From an uncultured Allomuricauda sp. (GTDB lineage Bacteria; Bacteroidota; Bacteroidia; Flavobacteriales; Flavobacteriaceae), in contig CALDPL010000267.1 of assembly GCA_937911965.1 (NCBI GenBank), positions 1-14,329 of the forward strand: DNA of 14,329 nucleotides, written 5' to 3'. Below are positions 1-7,961 of this stretch, piece by piece (within the stretch, counting starts at the first letter, position 1; the number at the start of each line of letters is the position of its first letter). A program made the position numbers and the translations under genes. The notes beneath the pieces were generated by a model, which saw nothing but the letters and a program-made list of their open reading frames with translations, was not told where the DNA came from and did no database searches.

Positions 1-527
1 CCGAGGCCAACCAGGTCGAATACGTGATCTGTCCCGCCCGAATCGGGAATGCCGCGGCCGAACAGGCGCGGGAGCTTGCCCTGAAAGTTTCCAAGGCCTA
101 TGGGCATATCGGATTGTTGGCCGTGGAAATGTTCCAGACCCAAGAGGACAGGATCTTGGTCAATGAAGTGGCCCCTAGGCCCCATAACAGTGGCCATTAC
201 AGTATCGAAGCGAGTTATACAAACCAATTCGAACAGCATATCCGGGCCATTTTGGGCCTTCCCCTGGGAATGACCGAAAGCAAGGTGGCGGGAATCATGG
301 TGAACCTTGTCGGATCGGAAGGCCATACCGGACCAGTTCACTATGAAAACATGGAAGATATCCTGAAGATGGAAGGGGTAACCCCGCACATCTATGGCAA
401 AAAGGAAACCCGGCCGTTTCGAAAAATGGGACATGTGACCATTGTGGACCAGGACATGTCAAGGGCCAGGGACAAGGCCCAAAGGGTAAAGGAAACCATT
501 AAGGTCGTAACCCGACAAGGAGAATAG
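1..527 (+). CDS. purK: 5-(carboxyamino)imidazole ribonucleotide synthase, C-terminal part (partial, runs off the left edge)
   Basis: PurK is the ATP-grasp ligase that carboxylates 5-aminoimidazole ribonucleotide (AIR) with bicarbonate and ATP to give N5-CAIR in cytoplasmic de novo purine synthesis. Only the last ~175 codons are present; the reading frame is open from base 3, and the stop TAG is at 525-527. Visible marks are the ATP-grasp metal-binding stretch LLAVEMF and the PurK signature NEVAPRPHNSGH, followed by the family's small C-terminal domain (VNLVGSEG, HIYGKKETRPFRKMGHVT). The Glu of AVEMF and the Glu/Asn of NEVAPRPHN fit the Mg-ATP ligands of the fold (family knowledge). The gene is followed after 57 bp by purE, the next enzyme in the pathway, on the same strand, so an operon is likely. 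No terminator is seen between them. The identification is secure; the N-terminal half lies outside the window. Confidence 0.96.
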   Translation, partial: EANQVEYVICPARIGNAAAEQARELALKVSKAYGHIGLLAVEMFQTQEDRILVNEVAPRPHNSGHYSIEASYTNQFEQHIRAILGLPLGMTESKVAGIMVNLVGSEGHTGPVHYENMEDILKMEGVTPHIYGKKETRPFRKMGHVTIVDQDMSRARDKAQRVKETIKVVTRQGE

Positions 528-584
528 CCATATCCCAAGGGATCAAATTTTTTATTTGTCCTTTGGCAAAAAGTTTGGACAGTT

Positions 585-1076
585 ATGAAGAAAGTTGCCG
601 TAATCATGGGAAGCACCAGCGATCTTCCCATCATGCAGGAGGCCGTGGAGGTATTGAAAGGTTTCGGGATTCCCGTGGAAGTTGATATTGTCTCGGCACA
701 CCGCACCCCGGAAAAATTGTTCGATTTCGGGAGCAGGGCCCATAAGGAAGGCTTTGCGGTCATCATCGCAGGTGCGGGCGGTGCCGCCCACCTGCCCGGT
801 ATGGTGGCTTCCCTGTCCCCCTTGCCCGTCATCGGGGTGCCGGTTAAGAGCAGCAACTCCATTGACGGATGGGATTCCGTGCTATCCATCCTTCAAATGC
901 CTTCCGGGGTCCCCGTGGCCACAGTGGCCCTGAACGGGGCCAAGAATGCCGGTATCCTGGCCGCCCAGATCATCGGGAGTTCGGATGGGGAGATCCTTGC
1001 CAAAATCCAGGCCTATAAGGAAGGCTTGAAGGAAAAAGTGGTCCAAGGGGCCAAAGAATTGAAAAAAAGAGGTTGA
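585..1076 (+). CDS. purE: N5-carboxyaminoimidazole ribonucleotide mutase, class I PurE
   Basis: PurE moves the carboxyl group of N5-CAIR to C4, giving CAIR, directly after PurK in purine synthesis. The 163-residue protein has normal full length for bacterial class I PurE. The sequence shows the N-terminal substrate loop MGSTSD (8-13), the conserved SAHRTP (37-42, whose His39 corresponds to the catalytic histidine of the family), the glycine-rich GAGGAAHLPG (63-72), and ILQMPSGVPVATVAL (102-116), which is typical of the mutase class that works with PurK. The PurK neighbour agrees with class I rather than the AIR-carboxylase class II. The ATG at 585 gives the standard N-terminus (MKKVAVIMGS). 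No Shine-Dalgarno is evident, which is normal in Bacteroidota. The enzyme is cytoplasmic and probably octameric, by homology. Confidence 0.97.
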   Translation: MKKVAVIMGSTSDLPIMQEAVEVLKGFGIPVEVDIVSAHRTPEKLFDFGSRAHKEGFAVIIAGAGGAAHLPGMVASLSPLPVIGVPVKSSNSIDGWDSVLSILQMPSGVPVATVALNGAKNAGILAAQIIGSSDGEILAKIQAYKEGLKEKVVQGAKELKKRG

Positions 1077-1123
1077 GGGGAACCGAAAAACCAATCCCCT
1101 TTCCTAAAATCCATAAACAGTAC

Positions 1124-3154
1124 ATGAACAATCCATTATTGGAGGCCTTTGACCAGGCACCCTTTGCAAGAATACGGGAAGAACACTTCAAACCCGCCTT
1201 CCTTAAGGCCATTGCGGATGCCAGGGCGGAGGTCGATGAAATAACGGAAAGCTTGGAAGAGCCGAGCTTTGAAAACACCCTTGAGGCCCTGGATTTTGCG
1301 GGAAGGCAATTGGACCGGGTCTCAAGCATATTCTTTAATCTCAATTCGGCCCAGACCAATGCGGAAATCCAAAAATTAGCCCAGGAAGTCTCCCCATTGC
1401 TCTCCGAATTCAAAAATGACATCAGCCTGAACCAGGCCCTCTTCCAGCGCATCAAAGGAGTATATGACAAAAGGGAGGCCCTGGATTTAGATCCGGAGCA
1501 GGAAATGCTGTTGGACAAAACCTATAAAAGTTTCAGCAGGAACGGCGCCCTGTTGGGAGATCGGGACAAAAAACGCCTGAGGGAGATCGATTCGGAACTG
1601 TCCAAATTGAGCCTGAAGTTCGGGGAAAACGTCCTGGCCGAGACCAATGCCTATGAACTGGAACTGACCCGGGAGGAAGAACTCAAAGGCCTTCCCGAAG
1701 GCGAACGTGAAGCCGCCGCTGAATTGGCAAGGAGCAGGGACCGGGAGGGCTGGCTCATCACCCTGGAATATCCCAGTTATATCCCCTTTATGAAATATGC
1801 CCGGAACCGGGAGCTGAGAAAGGACCTGTACTTGGCCTTTTCGAGCAAATGTTTTAAAGGGGATTCCCTGGACAATTCCGAAAACATCCTAAAGATCGTC
1901 AACCTTCGCCACGAACGGGCCCAGCTTTTGGGATACTCCAGCCATGCCCATTTTGTACTGGAGGAACGCATGGCGAAAAGCCCTAAAAAAGTGCTGGATT
2001 TCCTGGGAGAAATTCTGGAAAGGGCAAAACCGGCCGCCCAAAGGGAGTTGGCCGAACTACAGGCCTTTGCCAGGGAACTGGATTCCATCGACCGATTGGA
2101 GAAGTGGGACACCGCCTATTATTCCGAGAAACTCAGGCAAAAACGATTTGACCTTGACGACGAGAGGCTGAAGCCGTATTTTAAACTTGAAAACGTCATA
2201 CAAGGGGTTTTCAAAGTGGCCGATAACTTGTACGGGCTGCGGTTCAGGGAAGTTGACGATATAGAGAAATACCATCCCGATGTGAGAACCTATGAAGTAT
2301 ATGACAGGGAAGATAATTTTGTCGCCCTTTTCTATGGGGATTTCCACCCCAGGGCGGGAAAGCGGCCGGGGGCCTGGATGACCTCCTTCAAGCCACAGTA
2401 CAAATTGCAGGGGAAGGACCATCGGCCCCATATTTCCATCGTCTGTAATTTTACAAAACCGACCCCTACCAAACCTTCTTTGCTGACATTCAACGAACTC
2501 ACCACCCTCTTCCATGAATTTGGCCATGCCCTCCATGGCATCTTGGCCGACACCACCTACCCCAGTCTTTCCGGAACCTCCGTCTATTGGGATTTCGTGG
2601 AACTTCCCAGCCAGCTGATGGAGAATTGGTGCTATGAAAAGGAAGCCCTGGAACTCTTTGCCTTCCACTATCAAAGTGGGGAACCCATCCCCATGGATCT
2701 CGTGGAACGGATCAAGGAATCCGCTACCTTCCAACAGGGCATGGCCACCTTGCGCCAACTGGGCTTTGGATTTCTGGACATGGCCTGGCACAACGGGGAC
2801 CCCAAGGACATTGTACAGGTGAAGGAGTTCGAGGACCGGGCGTTCTCGGCCACCGAACTTTTTCCCCAAACCCCACAGACTTGTATGAGCAGCTCCTTTT
2901 CCCATATATTCCAAGGTGGATATTCTTCCGGATATTACAGTTATAAATGGGCCGAGGTCCTGGATGCAGATGCCTTTTCATATTTTAAGGAACGGGGGAT
3001 CTTCAACAGGGAGGTGGCAGATCTTTTCAAGGAAAACGTACTTTCCAAGGGGGGAAGTGTCGAGCCCATGGAACTGTACAGGCGCTTTAGGGGGTCCGAG
3101 CCCGGTATCGAAGCCCTGTTAAGGCGGGCGGGCCTTATCGAACAGGCCACATGA
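1124..3154 (+). CDS. M3 family zinc metallopeptidase (oligopeptidase A / peptidyl-dipeptidase Dcp type)
   Basis: This cytoplasmic endo-oligopeptidase or peptidyl-dipeptidase should degrade short peptides. It has 676 residues, close to E. coli PrlC and Dcp (~680). The zinc site is complete: HEFGH at 464-468 (ligands His464 and His468, catalytic Glu465) and the third ligand Glu493 in DFVELPSQ, 29 residues after His464 as in thimet oligopeptidase and neurolysin. GYSSGYYSYKW near the C-terminus is the conserved tyrosine-rich substrate-binding segment of the family. There is no signal peptide. The open frame extends back to a TTG at 1073 that overlaps the purE stop. I chose the ATG at 1124 because MNNPLLEAFDQAPF begins like family members and the 17 extra residues look like untranslated leader. 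SLSGT..DFVE recalls Dcp whereas SQLMENWCYE recalls PrlC, so I leave the symbol blank. It follows purE after 47 bp. Confidence 0.93.
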   Translation: MNNPLLEAFDQAPFARIREEHFKPAFLKAIADARAEVDEITESLEEPSFENTLEALDFAGRQLDRVSSIFFNLNSAQTNAEIQKLAQEVSPLLSEFKNDISLNQALFQRIKGVYDKREALDLDPEQEMLLDKTYKSFSRNGALLGDRDKKRLREIDSELSKLSLKFGENVLAETNAYELELTREEELKGLPEGEREAAAELARSRDREGWLITLEYPSYIPFMKYARNRELRKDLYLAFSSKCFKGDSLDNSENILKIVNLRHERAQLLGYSSHAHFVLEERMAKSPKKVLDFLGEILERAKPAAQRELAELQAFARELDSIDRLEKWDTAYYSEKLRQKRFDLDDERLKPYFKLENVIQGVFKVADNLYGLRFREVDDIEKYHPDVRTYEVYDREDNFVALFYGDFHPRAGKRPGAWMTSFKPQYKLQGKDHRPHISIVCNFTKPTPTKPSLLTFNELTTLFHEFGHALHGILADTTYPSLSGTSVYWDFVELPSQLMENWCYEKEALELFAFHYQSGEPIPMDLVERIKESATFQQGMATLRQLGFGFLDMAWHNGDPKDIVQVKEFEDRAFSATELFPQTPQTCMSSSFSHIFQGGYSSGYYSYKWAEVLDADAFSYFKERGIFNREVADLFKENVLSKGGSVEPMELYRRFRGSEPGIEALLRRAGLIEQAT

Positions 3155-3165
3155 GGGGAACGGCC

Positions 3166-3196
3166 TTTGCAGTCTAGGAACCATTGACTATTTTTG
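3166..3196 (+). promoter_or_regulatory. Bacteroidota-type promoter for the sigma-factor gene
   Basis: A TTTG at 3166-3169 is followed after 19 bases by TATTTTTG at 3189-3196, a full match to the Bacteroidota -7 consensus TAnnTTTG. The spacing is within the accepted range for the primary sigma factor of this phylum. Transcription would start near 3202, leaving a leader of about ten bases before the ATG at 3213. The call rests on motif match and position only; no autoregulatory motif can be recognised. Confidence 0.6.
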
Positions 3197-3212
3197 TTAG
3201 TTCCAAGAATAT

Positions 3213-3767
3213 ATGGTAGAGCACAAACTTTTTCCCGACCAATGGGTGGACCGCTACGCAGATTATCTGTTCAACTACGCTGTGGTCCGGGTGAGCGATG
3301 CCGAAATGGCTAAAGATTTGGTCCAGGAGACCTTTTTTGCCGGTCTCAATTCCGCAAAAAATTTCAAGGGAAATGCCTCGGAACGCACTTGGTTGATCTC
3401 CATCCTAAAGAGAAAGGTCATTGACCACTACCGTAGAAGCAATTCCAATAAGGGCAAGGCCGAGATCCGCGTGAACTACAGAACGGATTCCGAGAACGAA
3501 GGGGATTGGATGGAGGAGCAGGTCGCTGACCCCTTCAGCCTAGACGGGGACCACATCATGGAAAATGAGGAATTGGGCATGGCCATACAGGAGTGTTTGG
3601 ACAAATTGCCAAAAAAACAGGCCCAAGTCTTTAGAATGAAAACCATTCAGGGAATGGAAACCGAGGACATATGTAATGAACTGGACATTAATCCGTCCAA
3701 TCTGTGGGTGATGATCCACCGGGCTAGAACTTCACTAATGGGCTGTTTAAACGAAAACTGGTTTTAG
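3213..3767 (+). CDS. ECF-type sigma-70 family RNA polymerase sigma factor
   Basis: This alternative sigma factor should direct RNA polymerase to a small regulon. The 184-residue protein has the two-domain ECF layout. Region 2 spans about residues 18-75 (YLFNYAVVRVSD, then AKDLVQETFF for core and -10 recognition, then ERTWLISILKRKVIDHYRR). A charged linker follows (~76-120). Region 4 spans about 125-178 (CLDKLPKKQAQVFRMKTIQGMETEDICNEL, with helix-turn-helix TEDICNELDINPSNLWVMIHRAR at 150-172). Starting at the next Met (residue 32) would remove part of region 2, and the promoter lies just upstream, so 3213 is the natural start. A 76-residue Cys/His protein starts one base after the stop and is a candidate partner. 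The target genes and the signal cannot be read from the sequence. Confidence 0.93.
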   Translation: MVEHKLFPDQWVDRYADYLFNYAVVRVSDAEMAKDLVQETFFAGLNSAKNFKGNASERTWLISILKRKVIDHYRRSNSNKGKAEIRVNYRTDSENEGDWMEEQVADPFSLDGDHIMENEELGMAIQECLDKLPKKQAQVFRMKTIQGMETEDICNELDINPSNLWVMIHRARTSLMGCLNENWF

Positions 3768-3768
3768 G

Positions 3769-3999
3769 ATGAAAATTTCATGTGAACAGGCAGCGGACAT
3801 CTGCAACCGGACCCAATACAAAGAGTCCAAGTTTTGGGAAAGATTGAAACTGCGACTCCACCTGTGGTATTGCAAAACCTGCAAATCCTATTCAAAAAAG
3901 AACGCAAAACTGACCTCCCTCTGCGACAAGGCGGAGCTGTGCTGCCTTTCCAAGGAGGACAAGGAAAACATGAAACGGAATCTGGGGGAGCAATCCTAA
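3769..3999 (+). CDS. Small Cys/His protein, possible minimal anti-sigma factor
   Basis: The 76-residue, soluble, basic protein has a strongly cysteine-rich makeup: Cys5, Cys12, Cys35, Cys38, Cys52, Cys58 and Cys59. His31-x3-Cys35-x2-Cys38 matches the HxxxCxxC core of zinc-binding anti-sigma (ZAS) domains, with Cys5 as a plausible fourth ligand. No membrane segment follows, so if it is an anti-sigma factor it is a minimal cytosolic one. It starts one base after the sigma-factor stop, so the two are surely co-transcribed and probably translationally coupled. The stop codon interlocks with that of the convergent UbiA-like gene (CTAA, 3996-3999). From memory, short flavobacterial proteins of this type are often labelled glycine dehydrogenase in databases, apparently through proximity to gcvP. 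Nothing in the sequence supports an enzymatic role. The anti-sigma role is inference. Confidence 0.82.
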   Translation: MKISCEQAADICNRTQYKESKFWERLKLRLHLWYCKTCKSYSKKNAKLTSLCDKAELCCLSKEDKENMKRNLGEQS

Positions 4000-4820
4000 A
4001 AAAAGACATCCACCAAGAAAAAGGCCCCGAACCAGAAGATGGGGATGGCCTCCACCCAAAATGAGGCAAAATATCGGTCCCTGATTCTTTTTCCATCCAA
4101 GAGCATCAGGATCAAAACGACCGAAAGCAGAAACCTCAATACCAACTCCCATTTGTGAATTTCGTCCTTCAAAAAGGTCATTAGAAAAAATAACAGCGCC
4201 ATCACCATACCACATATACGCGTATTTTTGGCCCCCAATACCTGCGGCAGGGTGCGAAGACCGGGGTCGTCCCATTGCAGGTCGCGGATCTCGAAGGGGA
4301 TGATCAACACCAGGACCAGCAGGAACCTTTGAATGAAGAGGACCCAGAAATCCCAGTCCAAGGGAAGATGGGCATCAATGGCGGGCAAGAGGACGGTGAA
4401 CCCTGCCCAGACCAGGGCGACAATATGTATTTTCAAACCCGCAAGGCTCCTCAGGTTCTTCGCCCTTGGCAAAAAGGGCACGGCATAGAGGGCGGACATC
4501 AATCCCAGGGCGCCAATGGCCCACCAGAGCCGGACCTCCAAGCGCAAAAAAAAGAGAAGGGAAAAACCGAAGGACACAAAGCTGAAAGCCTGTATGAACT
4601 TGTGGTAGGCATTGGAAACAATCAAATACTTATAGGCCTCCACCCCGTATTTGATAAAATTGTAGCCCACGATCACACTGAAAAATATAAATCCCAAAAG
4701 CTTGATATCCGGGATGGTCCCCATCAAAAGGAAGCTGACCCCGGCCAGGGACAGTACGGCCATGGCCACGTGGATGCTGGCATCCAGGTAAAAATCAAAA
4801 ACGGATTTCAAGACTTTCAT
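3996..4820 (-). CDS. UbiA-like membrane prenyltransferase family protein lacking the first Asp-rich motif
   Basis: This 274-residue polytopic protein has about eight or nine hydrophobic segments (roughly 17-34, 40-53, 78-92, 98-116, 131-148, 158-177, 202-217, 226-241, 254-270). The UbiA fold is suggested by the central YAVPFLPRAKNLRSLAGLK (112-130), with a tryptophan and helix after it, and by EIRDLQWDDPGLRTLPQVLG (177-196), which follows the second Asp-rich motif D-x3-D...G..TLP...G (Asp180, Asp184, Asp185). The first motif NDxxDxxxD is not there: the matching place reads NFIKYGVEA (54-62), keeping only the Asn. The gene could act on an unusual substrate or be non-catalytic. The open frame reaches back to 5069 inside gcvP; I chose the ATG at 4818-4820 (MKVLKSVFDFYLD) because it clears the divergent gcvP and leaves a normal UbiA-like N-terminus. 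The substrate is unknown. Confidence 0.78.
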   Translation of the reverse strand: MKVLKSVFDFYLDASIHVAMAVLSLAGVSFLLMGTIPDIKLLGFIFFSVIVGYNFIKYGVEAYKYLIVSNAYHKFIQAFSFVSFGFSLLFFLRLEVRLWWAIGALGLMSALYAVPFLPRAKNLRSLAGLKIHIVALVWAGFTVLLPAIDAHLPLDWDFWVLFIQRFLLVLVLIIPFEIRDLQWDDPGLRTLPQVLGAKNTRICGMVMALLFFLMTFLKDEIHKWELVLRFLLSVVLILMLLDGKRIRDRYFASFWVEAIPIFWFGAFFLVDVFF

Positions 4821-4890
4821 CCTTTGCTGCTTATATGGGTCCCCAAGACCTGATAAACAGTTGACAAGTTTGGGTCCGCACCCTCCAAAA

Positions 4891-4924
4891 TTGACCATTT
4901 TCAATGAATAAATCCGTAATTTTG
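4891..4924 (+). promoter_or_regulatory. Candidate Bacteroidota promoter for gcvP
   Basis: TAATTTTG at 4917-4924 matches the -7 consensus TAnnTTTG fully. A TTG at 4891-4893 lies 23 bases upstream, at the long end of the reported range. Transcription would begin near 4930, about 15 bases before the gcvP ATG. A GGAAGG stretch at 4936-4941 could help ribosome binding. The same 124-bp gap must hold the promoter of the divergent UbiA-like gene, for which I see no clear match. Confidence 0.5.
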
Positions 4925-4944
4925 TCCACTTTATTGGAAGGTAT

Positions 4945-7800
4945 ATGAACACAGAACTATTCGCCAACAGGCATATTGGAATTAGGGAAAAGGACTTGCC
5001 CCATATGCTGGGCACCATCGGGGTGGACAGCTTGGACCAACTCATCGACCAGACAATTCCAAAGGACATCAGATTGGGTCAAAAATTGGACCTCCCCCAG
5101 GGAATCGATGAAAACAGCTATTTGGCCCATCTCGAGGAATTGGCCCAAAAGAACAAACAGTTCAAAACCTATATAGGACTGGGGTACCACCAGTCCATTA
5201 CCCCTTCGCCAATCAAGAGGAACATATTGGAGAACCCGGGTTGGTACACCGCTTACACCCCCTACCAGGCCGAGATTTCCCAAGGCCGGTTGGAGGCCCT
5301 GCTCAATTTCCAGACCATGGTCAGTGACCTAACGGGAATGGAGATCGCCAATGCCTCCCTTTTGGACGAAAGCACCGCGGCCGCGGAGGCCATGTGCATG
5401 CTCTTTGAACTTCGAAGCAGACAGCAAAAAAAGGAGGGGGCCAACAAATTTCTGGTCTCTGAGGAGGTGCTCCCCCAAACCTTGGCCCTTTTGCGGACCC
5501 GGGCCATCCCCCTGGGAATAGAACTCCATATTGCGGATTGTGAACATTTTGAATTTACCCCAGAATTCTTTGGGGTGCTTTTGCAATATCCCGGAAAAAA
5601 CGGTCAATTGCTTGATTACGCCTCCTTTGTCGAAAAGGCCAAGGCCCATGAAGTCAAAGTGGCCGTGGCCGCCGATATCATGAGCCTTGTGGTCCTGACC
5701 CCTCCCGGTGCCTGGGGCGTGGACGTGGTGGTGGGAACCACCCAACGATTTGGGATCCCCTTGGGTTATGGGGGCCCCCATGCCGCTTTTTTTGCCACTA
5801 AGGACGAATACAAAAGAAGCATTCCCGGTAGGATCATCGGGGTAAGCAAGGATACCGATGGAAATTTCGCCCTTCGGATGGCCCTACAGACCCGGGAACA
5901 GCACATCAAAAGGGACAAGGCCACTTCCAATATATGTACGGCCCAGGTCCTCTTGGCGGTCATGGCCGGCATGTATGCCGTATACCACGGTCCCGAAGGA
6001 TTGAAGTTCATCGCCAATAAAATACACCGTCAGACTCTGGCTTTGGCCCAGGCACTTGGAACCCTAGGGTTGAAACAGACCAATACTGCTTTTTTTGACA
6101 CCCTGCAGGTCGAGGTCGGGGATACCGCCAAACTCAGGGAACTTGCGCTTGCCCGGGAAATCAACCTCAATTATATCGATGGGGGGAAGGTTTCCATTTC
6201 CCTTAACGAGGCCACCACGGAGGCCGATCTCAACCAGTTGGTTGACGTTTTTGCCCGGTTTGTGGGCCACGGGGACAAAGTCCAGGTCCAAACCTTTGGG
6301 GATGGATCGGCAATCCCATCGACCCTGGAAAGACAGCTCCCCTTTATGGAACACCCGGTGTTCAACTCCCATCATTCCGAGACCCAGCTCATGCGGTATA
6401 TCAAGAAATTGGAACGCAAGGATTTGGCCCTCAACCACTCCATGATTTCCCTGGGCAGTTGTACCATGAAATTGAACGCGGCCTCGGAAATGTTTCCCCT
6501 GAGCTGGGCCCAATGGGCCAACATCCATCCCTTCGTGCCTTTGGATCAAGCCGGGGGCTATCAGGAAATGTTGAAATCCCTGGAACGGCAATTGAGTATC
6601 ATCACAGGCTTTTCCGCAACTTCCCTCCAACCCAATTCAGGGGCCCAAGGGGAATACGCCGGATTGATGGTCATCCGTGCCTATCACGAATCCCGGGGGG
6701 AAGGCCATAGGGACATCTGTCTTATCCCTGCCTCTGCCCATGGGACCAATCCCGCTTCCGCCGTCATGGCCGGAATGAAGGTGGTGGTGACCGCAACGGA
6801 TGAGCACGGGAACATCGATGTCACGGATCTGGAGGAGAAGGCAAAGTTGCACGCCGACAATCTTGCGGCCCTGATGGTCACCTATCCATCCACCCATGGG
6901 GTCTTTGAATCCTCGATCATGCACATTACCAAGGTAATTCACCAATACGGGGGCCAGGTGTATATGGACGGCGCCAATATGAACGCCCAGGTCGGCCTGA
7001 CCAATCCGGCGACCATTGGGGCCGATGTCTGTCACCTAAACCTGCACAAGACCTTTGCCATTCCCCACGGCGGGGGTGGACCCGGGGTGGGACCCATCTG
7101 CGTGGCCCCGCAATTGAAGCCCTTTTTACCCTCCAACCCGGTGGTGCCCACCGGTGGCGATCAAGCGATCACGCCCATTTCGGCCGCCCCTTGGGGAAGC
7201 GCCCTGGTATGTTTGATCTCCTATGGTTACATTACTATGCTCGGCCTGGAAGGCCTAACCGATTCCACCAAGGCCGCCATCCTGAACGCCAATTACCTCA
7301 AAGATAGGCTCAAGGGCAAATTTGAGGTCCTCTACACCGGGGAAAAAGGGAGGGCCGCCCATGAGATGATCATAGATTGCCGGCCTTTCAAGGCACAGGG
7401 TATTGAGGTCACCGATATCGCCAAAAGGCTGATGGACTACGGGTTCCACGCCCCGACGGTATCCTTTCCGGTTGCGGGCACCCTGATGATCGAACCTACC
7501 GAGAGCGAGGGCCTGGACGAATTGGACCGATTCTGTGACGCCCTATTGTCGATCAGGGAGGAAATCGATCAGTGCAAGGCCGGGGAACCCGACAATGTGC
7601 TGAAGAATGCACCACATACCCTGTCCATGGTCGCCTCCGATGTCTGGGAGTACCCCTATAGCAGGCAAAAAGCGGCCTTTCCGTTGCCCTATGTGGCCGA
7701 AAACAAGTTCTGGCCGAGCATCAGAAGGACGGACGAGGCATTTGGGGATCGTAATTTGATTTGTACCTGTCCCCCCCTGGAAGCTTATATGGAGGTCTAA
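4945..7800 (+). CDS. gcvP: Glycine dehydrogenase (aminomethyl-transferring), P-protein of the glycine cleavage system
   Basis: The P-protein decarboxylates glycine with pyridoxal phosphate and passes the aminomethyl group to the lipoyl arm of the H-protein. At 951 residues it is the fused, homodimeric form (E. coli has 957), not the split two-subunit type. The N-terminal half starts [17 protein letters not shown] and contains [16 protein letters not shown] and [20 protein letters not shown], the classic P-protein segments. The C-terminal catalytic half has [34 protein letters not shown] and [19 protein letters not shown], where Lys702 is the PLP-binding lysine. The frame is uninterrupted and full length. 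gcvT and gcvH are not in the window, as is common when the three genes are scattered. It has its own promoter upstream and a strong terminator directly downstream, so it is probably monocistronic. Confidence 0.98.
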   Translation: MNTELFANRHIGIREKDLPHMLGTIGVDSLDQLIDQTIPKDIRLGQKLDLPQGIDENSYLAHLEELAQKNKQFKTYIGLGYHQSITPSPIKRNILENPGWYTAYTPYQAEISQGRLEALLNFQTMVSDLTGMEIANASLLDESTAAAEAMCMLFELRSRQQKKEGANKFLVSEEVLPQTLALLRTRAIPLGIELHIADCEHFEFTPEFFGVLLQYPGKNGQLLDYASFVEKAKAHEVKVAVAADIMSLVVLTPPGAWGVDVVVGTTQRFGIPLGYGGPHAAFFATKDEYKRSIPGRIIGVSKDTDGNFALRMALQTREQHIKRDKATSNICTAQVLLAVMAGMYAVYHGPEGLKFIANKIHRQTLALAQALGTLGLKQTNTAFFDTLQVEVGDTAKLRELALAREINLNYIDGGKVSISLNEATTEADLNQLVDVFARFVGHGDKVQVQTFGDGSAIPSTLERQLPFMEHPVFNSHHSETQLMRYIKKLERKDLALNHSMISLGSCTMKLNAASEMFPLSWAQWANIHPFVPLDQAGGYQEMLKSLERQLSIITGFSATSLQPNSGAQGEYAGLMVIRAYHESRGEGHRDICLIPASAHGTNPASAVMAGMKVVVTATDEHGNIDVTDLEEKAKLHADNLAALMVTYPSTHGVFESSIMHITKVIHQYGGQVYMDGANMNAQVGLTNPATIGADVCHLNLHKTFAIPHGGGGPGVGPICVAPQLKPFLPSNPVVPTGGDQAITPISAAPWGSALVCLISYGYITMLGLEGLTDSTKAAILNANYLKDRLKGKFEVLYTGEKGRAAHEMIIDCRPFKAQGIEVTDIAKRLMDYGFHAPTVSFPVAGTLMIEPTESEGLDELDRFCDALLSIREEIDQCKAGEPDNVLKNAPHTLSMVASDVWEYPYSRQKAAFPLPYVAENKFWPSIRRTDEAFGDRNLICTCPPLEAYMEV

Positions 7801-7821
7801 AAACCATTGTAAACACTGATG

Positions 7822-7859
7822 AAAAAGCCTTGACCCAAAAATAAGTCAGGGCTTTTTTG
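7822..7859 (+). terminator. Intrinsic terminator of gcvP
   Basis: A 13-bp stem (7822-7834 with 7845-7857, one G-T wobble) encloses a 10-base loop and ends in a run of T. The 5' arm reads AAAAAGCCTTGAC and the 3' arm GTCAGGGCTTTTT. It begins 21 bases after the gcvP stop. The A-rich start and T-rich end mean it could also work on the other strand, but no gene points at it from that side. Confidence 0.88.
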
Positions 7860-7902
7860 TATTTCATCACAAAAAACACCAATTTGGACATAGTAGGGTT
7901 TA

Positions 7903-7916
7903 TTATGCATGCATAA
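7903..7916. promoter_or_regulatory. Perfect 14-bp palindrome, candidate operator
   Basis: TTATGCATGCATAA is an exact inverted repeat with no spacer, located 45 bases before the ATG of the KASIII-like gene in an AT-rich stretch after the gcvP terminator. Size and symmetry fit a dimeric regulator site, and it could overlap the promoter. I found no good TAnnTTTG box here; the nearest is TACCTTTC at 7936-7943, which lacks a matching -33 element. A short alternating purine-pyrimidine palindrome can arise by chance, so the role is inference. Confidence 0.4.
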
Positions 7917-7961
7917 CAATCAATTTACAAAATACTACCTTTCAGTACCAAAGACCAAAAC

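Noticed and set aside
531..545. Short inverted repeat ATCCC-AA-GGGAT after purK as a terminator
   Set aside because: A two-base loop is sterically impossible for an RNA hairpin of this size, and the following T-rich stretch is in an apparent purK-purE operon.
2057..2914. 285-residue open frame on the minus strand inside the M3 peptidase gene
   Set aside because: It lies wholly within a gene with an intact zinc site, shows no recognisable domain, and is the expected shadow of a GC-biased third codon position.
4275..4853. 192-residue hydrophilic plus-strand open frame opposite the UbiA-like gene
   Set aside because: Its extreme Gln/Gly/His/Asp content mirrors the complementary hydrophobic codons of the membrane protein on the other strand.
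4821..4944. Glycine riboswitch upstream of gcvP
   Set aside because: The gap is only 124 bp, holds a promoter close to the start codon that leaves a leader of about 15 bases, and shows no tandem aptamer-like structure.
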